Origin: an uncultured Desulfovibrionaceae bacterium
Lineage (GTDB): Bacteria; Desulfobacterota; Desulfovibrionia; Desulfovibrionales; Desulfovibrionaceae
DNA: 8,006 nucleotides
Assembly: GCA_949427775.1 (NCBI GenBank)
Contig: CASQEL010000077.1
Location: 1 to 8,006, forward strand
Direction: 5' to 3'
The notes beneath the pieces were generated by a model, which did not search any database, was not told the origin of the DNA, and was given only the letters and a program-made list of their open reading frames with translations. Every line of letters begins with the position of its first letter. Within the stretch, counting starts at the first letter, position 1. A program made the position numbers and the translations under genes. Shown here piece after piece: positions 1-6,145 of this stretch.

Positions 1-21
1 CGAAATGACGGCAGCGAGATT

Positions 22-167
22 GAATGAAACCGGAGAGTTTCATTCGAATGCTCTAGTGCCGCATAACACAAAATACTTCGTATTTTGCGTCAAGATCATT
101 CGCCGAAAAACGCGGTTTTCGGCTCATTCACGGCGACTACGCCGCCGCGCCATGCTCTCGCATGGCG
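22..167. repeat. Chain of five further perfect inverted repeats in non-coding DNA
   Basis: Successive perfect hairpins with unrelated stems: 148-155/160-167 (8 bp, GAGA tetraloop when read on the minus strand), 131-135/140-144 (5 bp), 102-109/116-123 (8 bp, GCCGAAAA arm), 69-76/80-87 (8 bp) and 22-30/37-45 (9 bp, GAATGAAAC arm). The motif TCATTC flanks the 102-123 hairpin on both sides (96-101, 124-129) and recurs at 40-45; its complement GAATGA is at 22-27. No protein-like frame exists here. The stretch could be a structured 3' region, a small structured RNA, or a mobile-element end. Confidence 0.55.
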
Positions 168-168
168 G

Positions 169-205
169 CTAGTACACAGAAACTTTAGATGTTTCTGTGT
201 ACTAG
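169..205 (-). terminator. 15-bp perfect hairpin containing the epimerase stop codon
   Basis: The arms 169-183 and 191-205 (core AGTACACAGAAAC) pair perfectly around a 7-base loop. There is no T-run immediately after it on the minus strand, so it may be a 3'-end stability structure or part of a Rho-dependent or compound terminator rather than a simple intrinsic one. Confidence 0.5.
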
Positions 206-1116
206 TCGTCCCGGCTCATCAGATAGCCGCCCTCCGCATGCATCTCGGGATGCAATTCCTTGTGGACTTCTTCCATGACCCGCAGGATCCCCTGCCCCAG
301 GTCCACGGTCAGCGGAGGCGTCAATTTCTTGCCCACTTTGGGCATGAAGGCATACGGCGTGATCTGGTAATGCCCGCTGTTGGGATCGTTCTGGAAATTG
401 ATGGTCAGTTCCTTGCCCAGCATTTCTCCGATCATCTTGAAAAGATCTCCCACGCGCATGGGCTGGTTGCCGGAAATGATGATGTTGGCGTTCTCGAATT
501 CCGGCTCCAGCACGCTCAGGGTGGCCGTGGCGGCGTCTTCCGCGTGCACGTACTCGCGCAACGCCGTGGGCGCGCCGTAGTAGGTGATGGTTCCCTGCTC
601 CAACGCTTCGGTCACGAAACGCTGGATGGCGTTGCGCCGGTCGGCGCGGGGGCCGTACAGCGAGCCGTAGCGCAAAATGGTGTACGGCAGGTTGTGCATG
701 GCCTGATAATTTTCAATATACAGCTCGCAGGCCTGTTTGCTGCACCGGTAAAAACCGCCGGATTTGCCGTAGACATACAGCGAACTGGCGAAAATGTACC
801 GTTTCACCCCGGCCAGACGGCAGGCTTCCAGCAGAATGACATTGCCCAGCACATTGACGCGCGCCGTGTCGATGGGGCGGCGGTTGGCCTCGCCGATGTC
901 GGCGATGCCCGCATAGTTGAAGACCACGTCCGCCCCGGCCACGGCTTTGTCCACGGCTTCTTCATCCAGCAGGTTGCCGATGATCATGGTCTGATCGGGT
1001 CGCAGCCAAGGAGAGGGATGCAGATCCACGATGGTGACCCTGTGGCCCGCCTCGGACAATTTGTCGCAGACATGGGAGCCCAGAAAACCGGCTCCGCCGA
1101 ATACAGTGATGTTCAC
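202..1116 (-). CDS. NAD-dependent epimerase/dehydratase (extended SDR)
   Basis: A 304-residue protein starting at GTG 1116. The NAD(P)-binding Rossmann motif GGAGFLG is at residues 7-13, an acidic residue Asp31 ends strand two (VTIVDLHPSP) as expected for NAD, and the catalytic pair of the SDR fold is Tyr123 and Lys127 in YRCSK, with Ser111/112 in IFASSLYVYG. The substrate-side signatures LRYGSLYGPR (148-157) and REYVHAEDAA (187-196) are those of nucleotide-sugar epimerases and dehydratases. Likely role: epimerisation or dehydration of a nucleotide-activated sugar in the cytoplasm, as in surface polysaccharide synthesis; sugar-acid dehydrogenases of the same superfamily are an alternative next to an aldolase. 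It probably shares a transcript with the aldolase upstream. The stop codon TAG lies inside a 15-bp inverted repeat, so the message ends within a strong hairpin. Confidence 0.93.
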   Translation of the reverse strand: MNITVFGGAGFLGSHVCDKLSEAGHRVTIVDLHPSPWLRPDQTMIIGNLLDEEAVDKAVAGADVVFNYAGIADIGEANRRPIDTARVNVLGNVILLEACRLAGVKRYIFASSLYVYGKSGGFYRCSKQACELYIENYQAMHNLPYTILRYGSLYGPRADRRNAIQRFVTEALEQGTITYYGAPTALREYVHAEDAATATLSVLEPEFENANIIISGNQPMRVGDLFKMIGEMLGKELTINFQNDPNSGHYQITPYAFMPKVGKKLTPPLTVDLGQGILRVMEEVHKELHPEMHAEGGYLMSRDD

Positions 1117-1123
1117 GTTGTTG

Positions 1124-1127
1124 CTCC
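1124..1127 (-). promoter_or_regulatory. Ribosome binding site fixing a GTG start
   Basis: GGAG lies 7 bases before GTG 1116-1114. It decides the start of the epimerase, because the open frame runs upstream to 1323 without conserved sequence, while the nucleotide-binding fold begins exactly at this GTG. Confidence 0.6.
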
Positions 1128-1250
1128 GGGAATATGTTTGGCGATCCGCCGCCGGATTCTGTCCGGCCGTATCCCTGTTTTCCGTCAGGACGCGGTATGG
1201 ACCGAAAGGAACGCCGCGGCGGCTGAAACATGTCCGCCCCCGCGCCGGAC

Positions 1251-2012
1251 TTATACGGATTGCGGACGTTCCGCGCCGCGCCACAGAAAGACGGAATCTA
1301 TGCCGTAGGCGATGAAGCGGCATCCTTCCGCGATGCGGGAGGACAAGGCCGCCGGATCGGGCTGTACGATGTGCAGGCCCATAACGGCATTGTGACGTTT
1401 GCAGGCGGCATTGATGCGATCCATGGCCGCAGTGAATTCGGGATGATCAAATTGCGCCGTCAGGCCCATGGAACCGGATAGATCGTAGGGGCCCACCATG
1501 ATGGCGTCCAGACGCGGGTGGGTCAGAATGGCGTCGAGATTTTCCACGGCCCGGATATGCTCGATCTGCGCCACCAGAAACAGTTCTCCGGAAACGCCTT
1601 CCAGATATTCGTCGAACCGCTTGCCGAAGGTATTGGCCCGGCAATAGCCCACGCCGCGACTGCCGCCGTGGGAAGGGTACAGGGACCAGCCGATGGCGTC
1701 GTCCAGTTGCTGCCGGGTTTCGATCATGGGGAAGATCAGCCCCTGCGCGCCGGCCTCCAGCGCGGATTTGATATGGGCTTTGGTCGCTTCGGGCAGACGG
1801 GCGAACGGCGCGGCCCCGCCGCATTCGATGGCCCGGAAGATATCCGGCAGACCGGTACGGCCGAAGGAGCCGTGCTCCATGTCCACAGCCACCCAGTCAT
1901 ACCCGGCGCGGCTCATGAGTTCCGCCACCTCGGGCGAAGGAATCTGCAGCCAGGTTCCCACAGTTGCCTTGCCCTCGGCCATGAGGGCGCGAATATCATG
2001 TATGGTTTTCAT
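1251..2012 (-). CDS. HpcH/HpaI-type class II aldolase
   Basis: A 253-residue protein, full length for the HpcH/HpaI aldolase family (about 250-267). These cytoplasmic enzymes cleave 2-keto-3-deoxy or 4-hydroxy-2-oxo acids to pyruvate plus an aldehyde, using a divalent metal bound by the pyruvate enolate site. Family residues visible are the base His47 in VAVDMEHGSF, the pyruvate-binding Arg72 in PFARLPE, the metal ligand Glu151 in AQIEHIRAVENL, and Asp177 in VGPYDLSGSMG. The RGVGYCRANTFG block (119-130) is also typical. The start at ATG 2012 is chosen because AGGA stands 6 bases upstream and the family alignment begins there; the open frame extends further but is not conserved. The epimerase gene follows 134 bp downstream. 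The pairing suggests a sugar-acid or cell-surface sugar pathway. A link to the glycyl radical locus is possible but not shown. Confidence 0.92.
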   Translation of the reverse strand: MKTIHDIRALMAEGKATVGTWLQIPSPEVAELMSRAGYDWVAVDMEHGSFGRTGLPDIFRAIECGGAAPFARLPEATKAHIKSALEAGAQGLIFPMIETRQQLDDAIGWSLYPSHGGSRGVGYCRANTFGKRFDEYLEGVSGELFLVAQIEHIRAVENLDAILTHPRLDAIMVGPYDLSGSMGLTAQFDHPEFTAAMDRINAACKRHNAVMGLHIVQPDPAALSSRIAEGCRFIAYGIDSVFLWRGAERPQSV

Positions 2013-2076
2013 CAAACATCCTTTTGCGAGAGAACGGGAACTCCGCGCCCGACGGACGGGAGTCGATGAATGTACA

Positions 2077-2105
2077 AGTATACTGCCGCGCCGTGCGGCG
2101 CGCAA
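2077..2105 (-). promoter_or_regulatory. Candidate sigma-70-type promoter for the aldolase-epimerase pair
   Basis: On the minus strand, TTGCGC (2105-2100) and TATACT (2082-2077) are separated by exactly 17 bases. The -10 matches the consensus at 5 of 6 positions, the -35 at only 3 of 6. Transcription would begin near 2070, giving a leader of about 58 bases before ATG 2012. The -10 overlaps the 8-bp palindrome AGTATACT (2077-2084), which adjoins TGTACA (2071-2076), so a repressor site is possible. Confidence 0.35.
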
Positions 2106-2240
2106 GATGTCCGCGCCGTTCCCTGCGGGGAAATAACGCGGGCCGGTGCAAATGGCGCCGGGCTCGTAATGCGCAATGTAGTCGAACCAGGTCGTCTGCA
2201 CACCGACGGCGGCCGGCATCCGCATATTCCGGGGGATTTT
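2085..2240 (-). other. Short protein-like stretch, possible remnant of a lost gene
   Basis: In the frame of the downstream aldolase, but upstream of its start, about 50 codons read as a plausible protein end: GVQTTWFDYIAHYEPGA, then GPRYFPAGNGADILRAAR. Third positions are strongly G/C like the real genes nearby, and the residue mix is unlike the Arg/Pro-rich shadows in other frames. There is no good start codon with a ribosome binding site, and the sequence loses its coding look after about 2085, where promoter-like DNA begins. I do not recognise a family. It may be the broken 3' end of a gene that once preceded the aldolase, or chance in GC-rich DNA. Confidence 0.3.
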
Positions 2241-2256
2241 CCCGGCGCGCGCCGCC

Positions 2257-2286
2257 AAAAAATCTGTCGCTTCGAGGTGGCGGACA
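2257..2286 (-). terminator. Weak terminator candidate at the end of the glycyl-radical operon
   Basis: Downstream of the decayed gene, the minus strand has a short stem of TGTC-GC with GCGACA (2286-2280 with 2270-2265, one bulged base), then GA and six T residues (2262-2257). The stem is short, so this is only a candidate for the operon end. Confidence 0.3.
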
Positions 2287-2302
2287 AGGAAAAATGCCCT
2301 AC

Positions 2303-2728
2303 TATGACTTCAGCAGCTATCCTTGCGGCTTCCACAGCGCGGCTTCGCGCAGGCTTCAAATTGTTCCGGCGTGCCGTAAGGCAGTCCCTGTGCAATACAC
2401 GGCAACACGTGACGCGGTTATGTTCCACAAATCGATCGTGCAGTTGCCTGGCGACATGGCCGCACACAGCCGGGCAAAAGCCGTTTTCCTCCGTTCTGCC
2501 GAAAAGAAAGCCGATAGCCGTTTCGCCGCCGATAAGCGATCCACAGCAACACCCCGCTGCCATGCCGCGTCCGAAAGCGGAAGCCGTTCCGAGGAGTTCC
2601 AGAGGACATGAATTGTCGCTTTCTTCAAGCCAAGCCCTGAAGACCGATTACGCACAGTTGCGTTTGTCGCGTCTGAACAGAATCCCGGTCTTTTGTTCCA
2701 CACGGTCAGGAAAATCACTGGTGAGCAT
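2303..2728 (-). pseudogene. Decayed C_GCAxxG_C_C-family redox protein gene
   Basis: From ATG 2728 (GGGAG upstream, 29 bp after the nitroreductase stop) the frame reads 26 residues ending in RNCA. It then meets TAA at 2650-2648 and continues in the same frame as SVFRAWLEES. The family motif is NCAQSV, so CAA to TAA would explain the stop. Beyond it comes the cysteine/glycine block GRGMAAGCCCGSLIGG at about codons 54-68, then FCPAVCGHVARQLHDRF and a TCCRVL block. After about 2395 the family-like segment GLPYGTPEQFEACAKP (2387-2340) appears in the -1 frame, and AVEAARIAAEVI returns in the original frame at about 2337-2302, implying two compensating indels. Reconstructed length is about 141 residues, normal for this family of putative metal- or cluster-binding redox proteins often found beside oxidoreductases in anaerobes. 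The end is approximate because the ancestral stop is not clear. Confidence 0.75.
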
Positions 2729-2757
2729 AACCGCTGTTCTCCCATTCAAATTCGCAA

Positions 2758-3534
2758 TCATGATACCCGGATGATTTCTGGAGGAGTCCTGAAAGGAATG
2801 CGCGTATAGGCGACCGCAGGCTTGCCGACCATAAGGGCCGCATAGAGTTTATGGCCTTTCGGCAGCTGTATCTCCGCCGGAAGCCCATAGGCGCAGGCTT
2901 CAATGAGCATCCCCGCCCAGCAGGAACCCAGATGAAAAGAAGGAAAGGCAAGTTCCAGGTAACAGGCTGCCGTGGCGCAATCCGTTTCGGAAAGAATCCG
3001 TTCGGGAGCGTGAATGAGAATGAGACAGGGAGCCCCGCGAAACAGCGTATCATGACCATTGCGGACATTTTTCGTATGATTTGGATAAAAATGATGATCT
3101 TCCATGAGGCGAACAGTCGCGTGCAGGAGTTTTTCAACCTTGTCGCGACCGTTGATGACAATGTAGGAAACCTGCCGGGCGTTGTGGGCTGTCGGCGCAT
3201 AGGCCGCTAATGAGAGGACCTCGTCCAAAAGCGCATTGTCGATAGCGGATGGCTGAAAATTGCGTATGGCACGGCGGGTCTTCAGCAGGTGTTGCGCCAT
3301 GAATGCGGGAACGGGGGGAACGGCGGCCTCAAGTTTGTCCGGGGCTACGCCATCAAGAGTAATGGCTCCTTCAGGACAGACAGCGGCGCAGTGCCCGCAA
3401 TGAACACAGAATGATTCCCGGTCTGGTTCCACATAGGGCACGCCGTTTGGCCCCGGCGTGATCAGGCCACAGACGCATCCGGCCGCACAGAGTCCGCAAT
3501 GACGACATGCCGTGGCATCAACAGTAAAAACCAT
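2758..3534 (-). CDS. Ferredoxin-nitroreductase fusion protein
   Basis: A 258-residue protein with two parts. Residues 1-60 form a bacterial ferredoxin with two [4Fe-4S] motifs, Cys10, 13, 16, 20 and Cys43, 46, 49, 53 (CVHCGHCAAVCPEGAI). Residues about 82-258 form an FMN-binding nitroreductase fold beginning with the typical TRRAIRNF segment and including YAPTAHNARQVSYIVI. Such fusions are common in anaerobes and pass electrons between a ferredoxin partner and a flavin-bound substrate; the physiological substrate is generally unknown. The ATG at 3534 has GGAG 9 bases upstream. A longer open frame extends upstream of 3534 but shows no conserved sequence, and it overlaps the transporter. The gene lies 89 bp downstream of the transporter and 29 bp before the next start, so it is probably part of the glycyl-radical operon, possibly as a reductase for the substrate or product or for oxidative protection. 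That role is inference. Confidence 0.92.
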   Translation of the reverse strand: MVFTVDATACRHCGLCAAGCVCGLITPGPNGVPYVEPDRESFCVHCGHCAAVCPEGAITLDGVAPDKLEAAVPPVPAFMAQHLLKTRRAIRNFQPSAIDNALLDEVLSLAAYAPTAHNARQVSYIVINGRDKVEKLLHATVRLMEDHHFYPNHTKNVRNGHDTLFRGAPCLILIHAPERILSETDCATAACYLELAFPSFHLGSCWAGMLIEACAYGLPAEIQLPKGHKLYAALMVGKPAVAYTRIPFRTPPEIIRVS

Positions 3535-3588
3535 ATTTGTTTTCTCCCTTTGTCCGTATCCCATCGTTTGTCGTGAAAACACAATTCC

Positions 3589-3616
3589 GCCCCGGACTGC
3601 TGTCCGAGCCCGGGGC
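3589..3616 (-). terminator. GC-rich hairpin after the transporter gene
   Basis: Seven bases after the transporter TGA, a perfect 7-bp stem (arm GCCCCGG, 3616-3610 with 3595-3589) encloses 14 bases. It is followed on the minus strand by a moderately T-rich GGAATTGTGTTTT. It could be a weak terminator or an RNA-processing/stability element within the operon. An alternative inner stem (CGGAC with GTCCG, 3593-3606) competes with it. Confidence 0.35.
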
Positions 3617-3623
3617 AGAGGGT

Positions 3624-4876
3624 TCAGTTCGTTTTTTCCTTGAAGAAAAACATGAAAACGGCGCTGACAATCATCATGAACATACAAAGCTGAAAGGCGC
3701 TTGCGTAGGCGTCCGCCCCGTACACCGAGCCGATCTTGCCATGTGAATCTATGATGAGGCCGCAAACGTACTGGAAAAAGGCGGCGCCCACGGCAATCCC
3801 CATGTTCAGACCGCCCACGACGGTAGCGGCATAGCGGGGTTCCGTTGTTTCCTTGACGCAGGCGAAACAGACCACGAAGAAACCGCCGGTAAAGCCGAAC
3901 AGGGCGAACAGAATATAGAGCAAGCTCGGCGTACTGATAGAGGCGGTAAAGAAAACCAGTGGAATATATGCCAGTGTATGGAGAATGATGCCGAGCAAAA
4001 GGACGTTCTTTCTGGAGCGGATTACCTTGTCGGAGAGCCAGCCGCTGACCGGGCACCCCATGATCATGCCCAGGGTAAAGCACATGACAATGGACGAGGC
4101 GACATCCTTGCTCAACCCATAGACATCCTGCAGATAGGAACCCGACCACAGTCCTCCCACGTTCATCAGGGTGCCGTAATACAGGGTGCTGGCGATAGTG
4201 ACCAGATAGAACTTGTGTGTCCTGAAGACTTCTTTCAGCGCGGAGCGCATGGAAACGGTTTCCTGTGATGCGGCGGCGATTTCCGGGAAACCGCATTCCT
4301 TTGGCGTATTGCGGAGAACCACCCAGGCAAGAATGCCGGAGAACAGGGTATAGGCCGTGACGAACCAGAAGGCGTCGCGCCACCCGGCCTGTTCGATAAG
4401 CCACATGAGAGGGCGAGTGGAAAGAAGCGCCCCCAGGTTGCCCACGGCCAGCAGTATGCCGGAACAGGTCGCCAGTTCATTGGGATAGAACCAGTCGGAG
4501 AAAATCTTCATGGCTCCCACGAACACCACGCTGACGCTCAGGCCGATGATGAAACGACCAATAGCCAGAGTGGACACGCATTACCCATGACAAAGACAGC
4601 CGCTCCCGCGGAGGCGCAAACCAGGCCGACAGCAATGATTTTACGCGGCCCGAAGCTATCCGAAAAAAGTCCGGCGGGGATGCAGCCTGCCGCCTGTGCC
4701 CAGAAATACATGGAAGCCATGATTCCGAGATCGGTCGCGGCCAGCCCCAGTTCTTCGGCCATGACCGGCCCGACAATGGCGGGAGCGACTCTCTGGAAAA
4801 AAACAACCAGATAACCGACGGAAATAGCCAGAAACAGAATAATCCGTTTTCTGCGATAGGCTGCATTGATATCCAT
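3624..4876 (-). pseudogene. MFS transporter interrupted by a one-base frameshift
   Basis: Two overlapping frames together make a 12-helix major facilitator of about 417 residues. The first runs from ATG 4876 (GAGGG upstream) for about 100 residues. It contains the helix-1 segment GYLVVFFQRVAPAIVGP and the helix 2-3 signature PAGLFSDSFGPRK. The second frame continues from about 4577 to TGA 3624 with the remaining helices and a basic end, FFFKEKTN. At 4577 the first frame reads GCG TGT CCA and runs out of frame; loss of one base there (for example GCG CTG TCC) would give NALSTLAIGRFIIGLS, normal MFS sequence. The N-terminal block resembles the sugar-phosphate/organic-anion permease branch, suggesting uptake of the substrate of the glycyl radical enzyme. 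It lies in the same operon between the HesB-like gene (10 bp) and the nitroreductase (89 bp). Whether the break is genuine or a sequencing error cannot be decided here. Confidence 0.88.
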
Positions 4877-4886
4877 GACGTTTCCC

Positions 4887-5171
4887 TCATATCCGGTTGA
4901 CAAGCAGTCGCCCTTCCTCAAATCGCAATTCAAAGTTTTCTCCATACTCATCAAGTACCTCTCGGTTCGCTATAAATGAGACGCCATCCACCACAACGAG
5001 CGCGTCTTCATCCTCATCCCGCGTGTCAATGCTCGGCCCGAGCATCTTTTTTGCGTGTCAGCCGCCCCCGAGAACGTACTCTTTCAGACGAACGCAGGAG
5101 TCCGGTCTTTCATTCCGCATCAGTGCGGCCAGTTTCTCAAGAACAGCCTTGTCGGCCTTTACTGTCAGCAT
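4887..5171 (-). CDS. HesB-like selenoprotein with in-frame UGA (Sec38)
   Basis: Read through one TGA (5060-5058), this frame gives a 94-residue protein ending at TGA 4889-4887. The product matches the small HesB/IscA-related family in which some members are selenoproteins with Sec at the conserved HesB cysteine. Residues 35-45 read GGG-Sec-HAKKMLG, where homologues have GGC or GG-Sec. The C-terminal half contains ALVVVDGVSFIANREVLDEY and ends in a beta-rich FELRFEEGRLLV, as in the family. HesB/IscA proteins bind iron or Fe-S clusters; an accessory role in cluster supply for the activase or ferredoxin-nitroreductase is inference. The ATG has a GGAG site. The gene starts 20 bp after the activase stop and ends 10 bp before the transporter start. 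A short hairpin 12 bases after the TGA fits a bacterial SECIS. The alternative is a Cys-to-stop mutation, which is not excluded because neighbouring genes are damaged. Confidence 0.8.
5029..5060 (-). promoter_or_regulatory. Candidate bacterial SECIS element
   Basis: On the minus strand, the TGA (5060-5058) is followed by 12 bases and then a 6-7 bp perfect stem at 5045-5029 (arm ATGCTCG) whose apex contains GGGCC. In E. coli formate dehydrogenase mRNA the SelB-binding apical stem begins about 11 bases after UGA and carries G residues in its loop, so geometry and loop composition agree. The first bases TGACACG also match that mRNA. The hairpin is inside the coding sequence, as required in bacteria. 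Confidence 0.6.
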
Positions 5172-5179
5172 GGGGCACT

Positions 5180-5183
5180 CTCC
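5180..5183 (-). promoter_or_regulatory. Ribosome binding site of the HesB-like gene
   Basis: GGAG lies 8 bases before the ATG at 5171, between the activase stop and this gene. It supports a real start for an open frame that would otherwise be overlooked because of its internal TGA. Confidence 0.6.
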
Positions 5184-5191
5184 GGTTGCAG

Positions 5192-6091
5192 TTATACGAT
5201 TTCCGTTTCCAGACCGTGAGCGGCAAAACGCTCAAGAACGCCATGCAATTCGTCGGGAGCGTATTCGCGAACGTCCGGCTGTGGCAGGCCGAGAGCGTTA
5301 TACTTGCTGCTACCGAAGAAGTGGCAGGGAAGGACATCCACATGGCGCACCCCATACGGCTTCAGACGGGCAGCCACGGCGGCGATATTCTCTTCCGAAT
5401 CGTTCAGGGCGGGCATGAGCGGAATGCGGATACGAATTTTTTCGGGAAATGTCTCCAGAGCGATTCCAAGATTGCGCTGGATGAGTTCGTTTCCCATTCC
5501 GGTGAGGCTCTTGTGCCGCGCGTTGTCCATGTGCTTGATGTCGAAAAGGAAAAGGTCGACCCTGCCGAGCAGCCGCTCGAACAGTTTGGGGTCTGTCTGT
5601 CCGCAGGTATCAATACAGGTATGCAGGCCTTCATTCAGACAGGCTTCGACGAGTTCCACGAGAAATGCGCCCTGCATGGTGCATTCCCCGCCGCTGAAGG
5701 TCACGCCGCCCCCGGAATTACCGAAAAAGGAGGAATCCTTGCGGATGACCTTCATGATTGTATCGACATCGTATTCCCGCCCCGACATGCTGCTTGCGGT
5801 GGTAGGGCATTGATCGGCGCAAGCGCCGCATCCCACGCAATGGGAAAAATCACGGAGAAACTGACCGTCTTTTTCGATGATTGCGCCATGCGTGCAGACC
5901 TGCACGCAATGACCGCAGCCGGAACACAGGTTTTGGAAAAACATGAGTTGAGGGGCCACAGCCTGTGATTCCGGGTTACTGCACCACAAACAGTGCAGGG
6001 GACAGCCCTTGAAGAAGACGGTTGTCCTCAGACCGGGGCCGTCATGGACGGACATCCGCTGAATATTGTAAATGATTCCTTTTGTGGACAT
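5192..6091 (-). CDS. Glycyl radical enzyme-activating protein (radical SAM)
   Basis: A 299-residue protein that would install the glycyl radical on the enzyme encoded just upstream, using S-adenosylmethionine and a [4Fe-4S] cluster. The radical SAM motif CPLHCLWC places ligands at Cys30, Cys34 and Cys37. An inserted ferredoxin domain has two four-Cys clusters: Cys56, 59, 62, 66 and Cys85, 88, 91, 95. The SAM-binding GGGVTFSGGE block is at about residues 127-136. This domain order is that of activases for choline lyase, glycerol dehydratase, hydroxyphenylacetate decarboxylase and X-succinate synthases, and differs from the short pyruvate formate-lyase activase. The ATG at 6091 is preceded by AAGG at 9 bases spacing, and the N-terminal GIIYNIQRMSVHDGPGLR block is the expected family start. 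The selenoprotein gene begins 20 bp after its TAA. Its partner is inferred from adjacency. Confidence 0.96.
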   Translation of the reverse strand: MSTKGIIYNIQRMSVHDGPGLRTTVFFKGCPLHCLWCSNPESQAVAPQLMFFQNLCSGCGHCVQVCTHGAIIEKDGQFLRDFSHCVGCGACADQCPTTASSMSGREYDVDTIMKVIRKDSSFFGNSGGGVTFSGGECTMQGAFLVELVEACLNEGLHTCIDTCGQTDPKLFERLLGRVDLFLFDIKHMDNARHKSLTGMGNELIQRNLGIALETFPEKIRIRIPLMPALNDSEENIAAVAARLKPYGVRHVDVLPCHFFGSSKYNALGLPQPDVREYAPDELHGVLERFAAHGLETEIV

Positions 6092-6145
6092 AATGACGGA
6101 CCTTGGCGGACAAAGGGTACAGGTCGAGTCTCCCCGCGTGGCGGC

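Noticed and set aside
1..205. CRISPR array
   Set aside because: The inverted repeats differ from each other, and there is no regularly spaced direct repeat.
1151..1167. 6-bp hairpin in the aldolase-epimerase gap
   Set aside because: The stem is short with no T-run, so it is not distinguishable from chance.
85..1308. 407-codon open frame on the plus strand
   Set aside because: It is antisense to the clear epimerase, has His/Gly/Arg-rich shadow composition, and begins in the hairpin region without a ribosome binding site.
1117..1323. Upstream extension of the epimerase to an ATG at 1323
   Set aside because: The extra 69 residues are Arg-rich and overlap the aldolase end. The Rossmann fold begins at GTG 1116 with GGAG upstream.
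2241..2256. Palindromic CGGCGCGCGCCG as a terminator or operator
   Set aside because: The T-run on the minus strand precedes rather than follows it, and GC-rich palindromes of this size arise easily in this DNA.
2070..2774. 234-codon open frame on the plus strand across the gene-poor region
   Set aside because: It has Arg/Pro/Ser-rich composition and no motif. The minus strand carries recognisable C_GCAxxG family sequence in the same interval.
3535..4404. Long upstream extension of the nitroreductase frame
   Set aside because: It overlaps the transporter gene, has shadow-like composition, and the conserved protein starts at ATG 3534 with its own ribosome binding site.
5058..5060. TGA in the HesB-like gene as an ordinary nonsense mutation
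   Set aside because: Considered seriously because neighbours are damaged. The position at the conserved Cys, the family precedent for Sec and the hairpin at the right distance favour selenocysteine.
4976..5968. 330-codon open frame on the plus strand
   Set aside because: It is the antisense shadow of the activase and HesB-like gene, with no recognisable motif.
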